Both the position numbers and the translations under genes were made by a program. Under the pieces are notes generated by a model that made no database searches, was not told where the DNA came from, and saw only the letters and a program-made list of their open reading frames with translations. From Candidatus Gottesmanbacteria bacterium CG_4_10_14_0_8_um_filter_37_24 (lineage in GTDB: Bacteria; Patescibacteriota; Microgenomatia; 2-02-FULL-39-11): a stretch of 6,092 nt of DNA. The first letter of the stretch is position 1. Every line of letters starts with the position of its first letter. Where the stretch lies: contig PFMK01000027.1 in the NCBI GenBank assembly GCA_002785215.1, positions 1 to 6,092 of the forward strand, read 5' to 3'. Below are positions 1-4,803 of the stretch, in pieces.

Positions 1-24
1 TATGATGGGTTTTTAAAAGAATAG
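1..24 (+). CDS. secY: SecY translocase, C-terminal end only (partial)
   Basis: Reading frame 1 from the first base gives YDGFLKE followed by a TAG stop at 22-24. SecY proteins, the central channel subunit of the SecYEG protein-export translocase in the inner membrane, often end with a short cytoplasmic tail of the type Y-x-G-F-[LI]-[KR], and secY is the usual gene directly before adk in bacterial ribosomal operons. The identification rests on seven residues and on position, so it is an inference. The stop lies 20 bases before the adk start, consistent with co-transcription. Confidence 0.55.
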   Translation, partial: YDGFLKE

Positions 25-44
25 AACAAATTTAGCTACAATTT

Positions 45-629
45 ATGTATTTAATTGTATATGGACCGGAAGGTTCTGGAAAAGGCACACAGGCTGAACT
101 ATTATCCGAAAAATTAAAGATTCCTGTTTACACATCGGGAGATCTGGTAAGAGAATCAGCAAATAAAGATAAAGGGTTGATAGGGAACATATGCAGAAAT
201 GCTCTTTCAAGGGGAATCTATGTGCCGGATAATCAGATGTTTGTATTATGGGGAAGCAAGCTGGAGAGTAAAGACGCGAAGAAAGGTTTTATTCTGGATG
301 GATTTCCCCGAAATTTGAATCAAGCTAATTTTCTATTTGAAAAATTAGACAGGAATGCAATAAAAATAAATAAAGTGATTTATCTTCATCTGACAGATAA
401 AGAAGCGAAAGTAAGACTGATCAAAAGATGCAGGAAGTTGTTTGAAGGCAGTAATTTATCTCATGATACACCGGAAAGAATAAATCAGAGATTGGAGACG
501 TATCGCAAGTTAGAAAAAGAATTGCTGGAATTTTTTCACAGAAGAAAAATTCTACTTGAAATAAACGGGTCAGATACAGTTGAAGACATAAATAAGAATA
601 TAATAAAGAATTTAAATCTTAATGAATGA
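45..629 (+). CDS. adk: Adenylate kinase, short-LID form
   Basis: Cytosolic nucleoside monophosphate kinase catalysing ATP + AMP = 2 ADP. The 194-residue protein shows the P-loop GPEGSGKGTQ (residues 7-16), the AMP-site motif TSGDLVR (30-36, with R36), the VPD segment (60-62) and DGFPRN (85-90, with R89). R124 and R128 match the phosphate-binding arginines R119 and R123 of the E. coli enzyme, and R149 matches R167. The LID is short and has no four-cysteine zinc site. The usual R-x-D-D of the LID reads L-S-H-D (138-141), so the arginine equivalent to E. coli R156 seems to be missing. The P-loop also has Glu where Pro is usual (GPEG for GPPG). The start is the only ATG that gives the canonical N-terminus; no Shine-Dalgarno sequence precedes it. 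The TGA stop overlaps the next start by four bases (ATGA). A paralogous NMP kinase with shifted specificity is possible, but position after secY favours adk. Confidence 0.9.
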   Translation: MYLIVYGPEGSGKGTQAELLSEKLKIPVYTSGDLVRESANKDKGLIGNICRNALSRGIYVPDNQMFVLWGSKLESKDAKKGFILDGFPRNLNQANFLFEKLDRNAIKINKVIYLHLTDKEAKVRLIKRCRKLFEGSNLSHDTPERINQRLETYRKLEKELLEFFHRRKILLEINGSDTVEDINKNIIKNLNLNE

Positions 630-1186
630 GCATAACACTACTTGCCTTGGTTGGTCTTCCAGGGAGCGGGAAAACTACTGCCTCAAGCTATTTTAAAAAA
701 GAAGGTATGCCAGTTATCAGGATGGGAGATATAACCGATAATTTATTAAATAAGGATAAAGTACCGTTTAATGAAGAGAACGAAAAGAAATATAGGGAGT
801 ATATAAGAATCAAATACGGTAAAGAAATATATGCAAAATTGGCAACCCCGAAAATTTCTGCAGAGTTGAAACATAAGTCATTAGTTATTGTTGACGGGTT
901 AAGAAGCAGGGAAGAGCTTGATTATTTCAAAGAGAAATTTCCCTATATAAAAGTACTTTATATTGATGTTCCAAGAAAGGTTAGATATCAAAGGCTTAAA
1001 CATAGATTAATCCGGCCTTTGAATGTAACTGAAGCAAAAAAGAGAGATAAAAATGAAATTAGTAGATTCAAATTAACAGATATTAAAAAAACAGCAGAAT
1101 ATATAATCAAAAATGAAGAGAGCTTGAGCCATTTTCAAAGACAATTAAGCCTATTGGTCCATAAATTAAGAAAAAATTATGATTAA
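626..1186 (+). CDS. UPF0200-like P-loop nucleotide kinase of unknown substrate
   Basis: A 186-residue P-loop protein with Walker A GLPGSGKT (residues 10-17), a GD pair after the second strand (34-35), a Walker B-like strand ending in LVIVDGLRS (86-94), an arginine-rich lid-like region (about 115-150) containing R-D-x-x-E, and a C-terminal AEYIIKNEES (about 157-166). The D-G-x-R-S motif, the R-D-x-x-E element and the A-[DE]-Y-x-I-x-N ending resemble the archaeal UPF0200 family. Dephospho-CoA kinase (CoaE) shares the fold but normally has D-x-P-L-L at the Walker B position, so I do not call it coaE. The substrate is unknown; nucleotide or cofactor phosphorylation is inferred from fold only. It starts inside the adk stop codon (ATGA) and its own end overlaps map by 8 bases, so its translation is probably coupled to both neighbours. 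No Shine-Dalgarno sequence is visible. Such a gene is not part of the classic E. coli or Bacillus arrangement. Confidence 0.8.
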   Translation: MSITLLALVGLPGSGKTTASSYFKKEGMPVIRMGDITDNLLNKDKVPFNEENEKKYREYIRIKYGKEIYAKLATPKISAELKHKSLVIVDGLRSREELDYFKEKFPYIKVLYIDVPRKVRYQRLKHRLIRPLNVTEAKKRDKNEISRFKLTDIKKTAEYIIKNEESLSHFQRQLSLLVHKLRKNYD

Positions 1187-1943
1187 ATTAAAAACATCCG
1201 ACGAAATCGCAGTAATGAAGGAGAGCGGTGGCATTTTAAAAGATGTTCTCGAACTGGTTATAAGTAGGGTAAAAAAAGGTATTAGACTTTCTGATCTCGA
1301 TAAATACGCTGAACAGGAAATTCTTAAGAGGAATGCGGAGCCATCATTCAAAAGAGTGAAGAATTATCGCTGGACATTATGTACAAGCGTGAATGATGTG
1401 ATTGTTCATGGTATACCGGATGATTACATGCTTAAGGATGGTGATGTGGTAGGTATAGATTGCGGAGTGTATTATAAAAATTTTAATACAGATGCAGCTT
1501 GGACTGTAAGGGTAGGAAATTATAATAAATCAAGCACGATGGATGAAACAGATAAATTTTTATTCACAGGACAAAAGGCTTTGAAGAAAGCAATAAGTAT
1601 GGTGGTTAAAGATAATTATATCTACGATATATCAAGAGCTCTACAGGAGACTATAGAGTCGGAGAAATACTCAGTCGTACCTTCCCTGGTAGGTCATGGG
1701 GTGGGTAAAGAACTTCATGAAGATCCGGAAATACCTGGATTTGTGAAAGGAAAGCGAACAAATACACCAAAAATAGTTGAAGGGATGACACTGGCAATAG
1801 AGGTAATTTATAACAAGGGAAGCGAGGAAGTTGTATATAATAGAAATGATGGATGGACAATATCCACTAAAGATGGTAAAATATCTGGGCTTTTTGAAGC
1901 GACCGTGGCAATGACTTCCCACGGTTGTATTGTTTTAACTTAA
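1179..1943 (+). CDS. map: Methionine aminopeptidase, type I
   Basis: Cytosolic metalloprotease that removes the initiator methionine from nascent proteins after deformylation. The 254-residue length and the pita-bread fold motifs fit type I enzymes. All five metal ligands are present: D94 (GIDCG), D105 (NTDAAW), H173 (GHGVG), E208 and E240. The catalytic and substrate histidines H77 (NDVIVHGIPD) and H180 (ELHEDPEIP) and the GWT segment (225-227) are also present. There is no N-terminal zinc-finger extension. Two usually conserved neighbours of the metal ligands differ: IEP-M is IEV-I at 207-210, and FEH-T is FEA-T at 239-242. The start overlaps the upstream kinase by 8 bases in another frame and is the only start giving the family N-terminus (MIKLKTSDEI). 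Only an A-rich stretch, not a Shine-Dalgarno site, precedes it. Ends with TAA, followed by the longest spacer in the window. Confidence 0.95.
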   Translation: MIKLKTSDEIAVMKESGGILKDVLELVISRVKKGIRLSDLDKYAEQEILKRNAEPSFKRVKNYRWTLCTSVNDVIVHGIPDDYMLKDGDVVGIDCGVYYKNFNTDAAWTVRVGNYNKSSTMDETDKFLFTGQKALKKAISMVVKDNYIYDISRALQETIESEKYSVVPSLVGHGVGKELHEDPEIPGFVKGKRTNTPKIVEGMTLAIEVIYNKGSEEVVYNRNDGWTISTKDGKISGLFEATVAMTSHGCIVLT

Positions 1944-1954
1944 AAATTTGGGAC

Positions 1955-1996
1955 ATAGGATTTTAATAATGAATATATTAAAATAAATCCTATTTT
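1955..1996 (+). other. A/T-rich hairpin in the map-infA spacer, possible weak terminator or processing site
   Basis: ATAGGATTT (1955-1963) and AAATCCTAT (1985-1993) are perfect inverted repeats of nine bases. Inside them TAATA (1964-1968) can pair with TATTA (1976-1980), leaving a 7-base loop and a 4-base bulge on the 3' side. Four T residues (1993-1996) end the structure. The stem has only three G-C pairs (counting both Gs and the one C/G arrangement generously) and a short T-run, so an efficient intrinsic terminator is doubtful; attenuation, RNA processing or mRNA-end protection are alternatives. It lies in the only spacer (84 bases) large enough to separate the adk-map part from the infA part. 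Confidence 0.35.
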
Positions 1997-2003
1997 AGAT
2001 TAT

Positions 2004-2011
2004 ATTAGAGG
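2004..2011 (+). promoter_or_regulatory. ATTAGAGG element 16 bases before infA, possible long-spaced ribosome binding site
   Basis: ATTAGAGG ends 16 bases before the infA ATG. Its GAGG core could pair with CCUC of the 16S anti-Shine-Dalgarno sequence, but the spacing is longer than the usual 5-10 bases. The same octamer stands at exactly the same distance before rpsM. No intervening in-frame start would shorten the spacing. A -10-like TATATT (2001-2006) overlaps it, with TTAAAA 17 bases further upstream (1978-1983), so a promoter reading is an alternative; in A+T-rich DNA such hexamers are common. Confidence 0.35.
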
Positions 2012-2027
2012 AAATTAAATAATATTT

Positions 2028-2246
2028 ATGAGTCATCAAGGGACGATAGAAGTTACTGGTCAGGTGATTGAAGCTTTACCTAATACGTTGTTCCGCGTGA
2101 AAATTGAGAATGAAAGAATTATACTGTGTCATCTTTCGGGTAAAATGAGAATAAATTATATCAAGATCATGCCGGGGGATTATGTGAAAATAGAGATGAC
2201 CGCATATGATCCGAATAAAGGAAGAATAACTTATAGATTAAAATAA
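2028..2246 (+). CDS. infA: Translation initiation factor IF-1
   Basis: A 72-residue OB-fold protein that binds the A site of the 30S subunit during initiation and helps IF-2 and IF-3 select the initiator tRNA. The length equals that of the standard bacterial protein, and the diagnostic segments are present: IEVTGQVIEALPN (about residues 7-19), FRVKIEN, HLSGKMRINYIKIMPGD (35-51) and the ending YDPNKGRITYR (60-70). The start fixes the normal N-terminus (MSHQGTIEV). It is the first gene after the 84-base spacer and is followed at one base by rpmJ, the usual bacterial order. An ATTAGAGG element lies 16 bases upstream. Confidence 0.97.
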   Translation: MSHQGTIEVTGQVIEALPNTLFRVKIENERIILCHLSGKMRINYIKIMPGDYVKIEMTAYDPNKGRITYRLK

Positions 2247-2247
2247 T

Positions 2248-2361
2248 ATGAAAGTAAGATCGTCTGTAAAACCGATATGTAAAAAATGCAAGGTGGTAGT
2301 CCGTCGGGGAAAAGTATATATTATTTGTGAAAATCCGAAACACAAACAAAGACAGGGATAG
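2248..2361 (+). CDS. rpmJ: Large-subunit ribosomal protein L36 (bL36)
   Basis: A very short gene of 37 codons plus TAG. The protein begins MKVRSSVKPICKKC and ends CENPKHKQRQG, the canonical bL36 pattern. The zinc ligands C11, C14, C27 and H32 are all present, so this is the zinc-binding (C+) form. bL36 is the smallest 50S protein and stabilises rRNA near the base of the L7/L12 stalk region. The ATG begins one base after the infA stop (TAA-T-ATG), without its own Shine-Dalgarno site, which suggests translational coupling to infA. This coding frame also rules out a longer rpsM start at 2327, which would overlap it. Confidence 0.96.
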   Translation: MKVRSSVKPICKKCKVVVRRGKVYIICENPKHKQRQG

Positions 2362-2368
2362 AAAAATT

Positions 2369-2376
2369 ATTAGAGG
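2369..2376 (+). promoter_or_regulatory. ATTAGAGG element 16 bases before rpsM, possible long-spaced ribosome binding site
   Basis: The octamer ATTAGAGG recurs here, again with exactly 16 bases between its last G and the ATG (2393). It lies in the 31-base gap between the rpmJ stop and rpsM. GAGG can pair with the anti-Shine-Dalgarno sequence. No in-frame start codon exists between it and the ATG. A third copy (4933-4940) lies within the rplQ coding sequence, so chance occurrence cannot be excluded. Confidence 0.35.
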
Positions 2377-2392
2377 TATTGAAAAACAAAAT

Positions 2393-2803
2393 ATGGCTAG
2401 AATTGCAGGAATTGACTTACCGGATTTAAAAAGAATAGATATTGCCCTTACTTCCATCTATGGGATAGGAAGAAGCAACGTAGTATCTCTTCTGAAAACT
2501 GCTGCAGTTGAAGGTGCGAAAAGAGTGAAAGATCTGTCAGAAGAAGATGTAAACAGGATTCAGAAAACTATTGATAAAGAGTTTAAAGTGGAGGGTGATC
2601 TAAAATCAGAAATTTCCGACAATATAAAAAGGTTAAAGGAAATAGGAAGCTATAGGGGTTTAAGACATATAAAAAATTTACCTTCCAGAGGTCAACGGAC
2701 CAGGTCAAATGCAAGAACTAAACGTGGTAAAAGACAGACAGTAGGCGCCTTAAGGAAAGAAACTCGGGCAAAATTAACGCAAACACAACCTACAAAAGAA
2801 TAA
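2393..2803 (+). CDS. rpsM: Small-subunit ribosomal protein S13 (uS13)
   Basis: A 136-residue 30S head protein that contacts the 50S subunit through intersubunit bridges and lies near the P-site tRNA. Visible family signatures are the N-terminus MARIAGIDLP, the helix-hairpin-helix IYGIGR (22-27), YKVEGDL-like FKVEGDL (64-70), the SYRGLRH segment (86-92) and the basic tRNA-contacting tail with RGQRTRSNARTKRG (99-112). The protein continues about 20 residues beyond the TV (116-117) that sits near the end of many S13 proteins, as a polar, threonine- and glutamine-bearing tail. The start at 2393 is chosen because MARIAGIDLP is the family N-terminus; an upstream in-frame ATG at 2327 would add 22 unrelated residues and overlap rpmJ. 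Confidence 0.96.
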   Translation: MARIAGIDLPDLKRIDIALTSIYGIGRSNVVSLLKTAAVEGAKRVKDLSEEDVNRIQKTIDKEFKVEGDLKSEISDNIKRLKEIGSYRGLRHIKNLPSRGQRTRSNARTKRGKRQTVGALRKETRAKLTQTQPTKE

Positions 2804-2820
2804 TATTCATCATATAAATT

Positions 2821-3195
2821 ATGAAATTGAAAAAAACTATAAAACATATTGAAAAAGGCAGAGTATACATTACTTCAACTTTTAATAATACAATTGTTAC
2901 TATTACCGATGATAAAGGGAGTACTTTAGGATGGGGAACTGCTGGAAGTGTAGGTTTTAAAGGAACAAGGAAATCTACACCTTTCGCCGCAACTAGTGCT
3001 GTTGGTCAGGTAGCTAAAAAAATAATTAATACTTATGGTCTAAAGTATGTAGAAGTTTACATCAAAGGACCAGGAGCAGGTAGAGATGCGGCTTTAAGAG
3101 CTTTAAAAAGCGCTGGTTTGTCAATCAGTATGATAGCGGATGTTACTCCTATGCCACATAATGGTGTCAGGCCAAAAAAGAAAAGAAGAGTATAA
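2821..3195 (+). CDS. rpsK: Small-subunit ribosomal protein S11 (uS11)
   Basis: A 124-residue 30S platform protein that borders the mRNA exit and the Shine-Dalgarno helix. Diagnostic segments are GRVYITSTFNNTIVTITD (13-30), GFKGTRKSTPFAA (45-57), IKGPGAGRDAALRAL (81-95) and the C-terminal DVTPMPHNGVRPKKKRRV (107-124), which includes the conserved HNG-x-RP. The usual Cys in HNGCRP is Val. It follows rpsM by 17 bases; no Shine-Dalgarno sequence is visible, and a TATAAAT heptamer ends one base before the ATG. Given that S11 lies beside the SD duplex, the SD-poor starts in this genome make its tail worth comparing with relatives. Confidence 0.97.
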   Translation: MKLKKTIKHIEKGRVYITSTFNNTIVTITDDKGSTLGWGTAGSVGFKGTRKSTPFAATSAVGQVAKKIINTYGLKYVEVYIKGPGAGRDAALRALKSAGLSISMIADVTPMPHNGVRPKKKRRV

Positions 3196-3242
3196 AACTA
3201 TATTTAATATTGGTTTATTTTGAATATTACATATAAATAATT

Positions 3243-3866
3243 ATGGGAAGATATACAGGACCAAAAAACAGGTTAGCGAGACGTGAGGGTGTTGATTTGG
3301 GATTAAAAACAACAGGGAGCTCTGCTCATATACAACTTCTTCGTAGGCTTAAAATAAAGCCTGGACAGCATGGTCAGAAAGGTAGTAGAAGAAAACCGTC
3401 AGACTATGGCATACAATTAAGAGAAAAACAAAAAACGAAGAGAATGTATGGTCTTCTGGAGAAACAATTCCGTAAATACTTCATGATTGCCAGTAGAGAG
3501 CCTAGAAATACAGGTGAAGCATTGCTTAGTTTGCTAGAAAGAAGACTAGATAATGTTATCTATAGATTAAATTTTGCACCGACAAGAGCATTTGCCAGAC
3601 AAATGGTTACACATGGTCATGTGAAGATAGATGGAAAAAAAGTTAACATACCTTCCTTTTTAGTGGAAACAGATATGATAATCACCATCAAACAAAGAAT
3701 GCTGGAAAATCCTACTGTAAAGAAGTTATTGGAGGACAAAAACACAAATATATTACCTTGGTTAGAAAAAAAAGGCCCAGTCGGTAAAATAAGCAGACTT
3801 CCAAAAAGGGAAGATATCCAGGAAGATATAAATGAGCAGCTAATTATTGAGTTCTATTCACGTTAA
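3243..3866 (+). CDS. rpsD: Small-subunit ribosomal protein S4 (uS4), cysteine-free form
   Basis: A 207-residue primary 16S-binding protein that nucleates 30S assembly; in E. coli it also represses its operon, though no such site is recognisable here. The N-terminus MGRYTGPKNRLARREG, the segment KPGQHGQKG (39-47), the S4 RNA-binding domain around RRLDNVIYRL (100-109) and HGHVKIDGKKVNIPS (124-138), and the ending QLIIEFYSR are typical. Zinc-binding S4 proteins have Cys at positions 9 and 12; here they are Asn and Ala, so this is the zinc-independent (C-) form. Placement between rpsK and rpoA is the order seen in many bacteria but not in most Bacillota. No Shine-Dalgarno site precedes it; TATAAAT lies 4 bases before the ATG in a 47-base A/T-rich gap. 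Its TAA stop is embedded in the rpoA ribosome binding site. Confidence 0.97.
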   Translation: MGRYTGPKNRLARREGVDLGLKTTGSSAHIQLLRRLKIKPGQHGQKGSRRKPSDYGIQLREKQKTKRMYGLLEKQFRKYFMIASREPRNTGEALLSLLERRLDNVIYRLNFAPTRAFARQMVTHGHVKIDGKKVNIPSFLVETDMIITIKQRMLENPTVKKLLEDKNTNILPWLEKKGPVGKISRLPKREDIQEDINEQLIIEFYSR

Positions 3867-3871
3867 GGAGG
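3865..3871 (+). promoter_or_regulatory. Strong Shine-Dalgarno site of rpoA
   Basis: AAGGAGG, a full complement to the 16S anti-Shine-Dalgarno core, ends 5 bases before the ATG at 3877. It overlaps the last two bases of the rpsD stop codon (TAAGGAGG). It decides the rpoA start: the upstream in-frame ATG at 3847 has no such site, overlaps rpsD and adds ten residues unlike the family. It is the only strong Shine-Dalgarno sequence at any start in this window. Confidence 0.9.
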
Positions 3872-3876
3872 AATAT

Positions 3877-4794
3877 ATGGTTGATCCAAATTTTAATATT
3901 AAAACAGATACACAGGAAAAAGGTTATGGCAGATTTATCATAGAACCACTTGAACATGGTTATGGACAAACTTTGGGAAATAGTTTGAGAAGAGTGCTCT
4001 TAACCTCACTGAAAGGTACAGCAGTCACTAAGGTTAAGATTGATGGTGTTAAACATCAGTTTTCCACGTTATCCGGCCTTAAGGAAGATATCTTGCAGCT
4101 TATTCTGAACGTTAAAAAAATTCGTTTCGAGTTGCATAGTGATAAAGCTGTTACAGTAAAATTGAATGTTAAAGGTATAAGAAAAGTTACTGCAGGAGAT
4201 CTAGAAGGCGAAAATGTAGAAATTGTGAATAAGGATCTTTATCTTGGGGAGTTAACAAACAGCAAAGCTAAGTTGTCGATGGAGTTGACAGTCGAATCAG
4301 GGTACGGTTTTGTCACGACAGAGGAATTTGAAGGTAAAAAAGAATTAGGCGTGATTATTATTGATGCACTTTTTTCACCTATCGTCAGAGTGAATTATAA
4401 AGTAGAAGCAACACGTGTCGGGAGGATGACAAATCTGGATAAATTAATTTTAGAGATATGGACAGATGGAAGTCTAGATCCTTTTGACGCGATAAAAGAA
4501 GCAGCCAGAACTCTTGTTTCATATTTCATGCAGATTATTGAACCGAAAGCAAAAAATGTTGATAGCGTGGCTGTAACTCCGGCAATTTCTGATGAGATAC
4601 TGAAAATGACATTGGAGGAATTAGATCTCCCTACAAGAATTGTAAATGCCTTGCATAACGGAGGAATTGATACGGTAGGGCAATTATTAGGGACATTAAA
4701 GAAAGAACTTTATAAGATAAAGAACTTGGGAACAAAATCAATAAATAGCATTGACGAGGTATTGCGCCAACGGGGAATCGCATATAATGTATAA
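3877..4794 (+). CDS. rpoA: DNA-directed RNA polymerase alpha subunit
   Basis: A 305-residue protein; its dimer is the scaffold on which beta and beta' assemble. The N-terminal domain (about 1-225) shows FIIEPLEHGYGQTLGNSLRR (matching the family's F-x-I-x-PLE-x-G-x-x-x-TLGN-[AS]-LRR), STLSGLKEDILQLILN, DALFSPIVRVNY and LDKLILEIWTDGSLDP. A short linker (about 226-245) leads to a complete C-terminal domain (about 248-300) with LEELDLPTRIVNAL and the helix-hairpin-helix KIKNLGTKSINSI. Residues matching E. coli R265, N268, G296, K298 and S299, which contact UP-element DNA, appear conserved, so binding of A/T-rich upstream DNA is likely. The protein is somewhat shorter than the E. coli subunit (329), mainly because it lacks the tail after RGI. 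Its perfect Shine-Dalgarno site sets it apart from all neighbours. It is followed at 9 bases by rplQ. Confidence 0.98.
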   Translation: MVDPNFNIKTDTQEKGYGRFIIEPLEHGYGQTLGNSLRRVLLTSLKGTAVTKVKIDGVKHQFSTLSGLKEDILQLILNVKKIRFELHSDKAVTVKLNVKGIRKVTAGDLEGENVEIVNKDLYLGELTNSKAKLSMELTVESGYGFVTTEEFEGKKELGVIIIDALFSPIVRVNYKVEATRVGRMTNLDKLILEIWTDGSLDPFDAIKEAARTLVSYFMQIIEPKAKNVDSVAVTPAISDEILKMTLEELDLPTRIVNALHNGGIDTVGQLLGTLKKELYKIKNLGTKSINSIDEVLRQRGIAYNV

Positions 4795-4803
4795 ACTATA
4801 AAT

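Noticed and set aside
626..1186. Calling the P-loop kinase dephospho-CoA kinase (coaE)
   Set aside because: The Walker B region reads DGLRS, not the DxPLL type expected for CoaE, and the lid and C-terminal motifs look more like UPF0200.
1166..1351. Open frame on the minus strand opposite map
   Set aside because: It shows no recognisable protein features and is a shadow of the well-supported map gene. The same holds for minus-strand frames at 1651-1860, 1671-1922, 2167-2457 and 4710-4970.
1978..2006. Promoter for infA (TTAAAA, 17-base spacer, TATATT)
   Set aside because: Spacing is ideal, but both boxes are pure A/T in a nearly pure A/T spacer, and a start site near 2013 would leave the ATTAGAGG element untranscribed. 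Kept only as an alternative in the infA upstream entry.
2327..2392. Upstream in-frame start for rpsM adding 22 residues (MKIRNTNKDRD...)
   Set aside because: It overlaps rpmJ, whose frame is unmistakable, and the canonical S13 N-terminus MARIAGIDLP begins at 2393.
3847..3876. Upstream in-frame start for rpoA
   Set aside because: It overlaps the end of rpsD and has no ribosome binding site, whereas the ATG at 3877 sits 5 bases after a perfect AAGGAGG.
4762..4788. Promoter inside the end of rpoA for rplQ (TTGCGC, 15-base spacer, perfect TATAAT at 4783-4788)
   Set aside because: The -10 is perfect but the -35 is poor and the spacer short; TTGACG at 4751-4756 is a better -35 but 26 bases away. 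TATAAT is expected by chance in DNA this A+T-rich.
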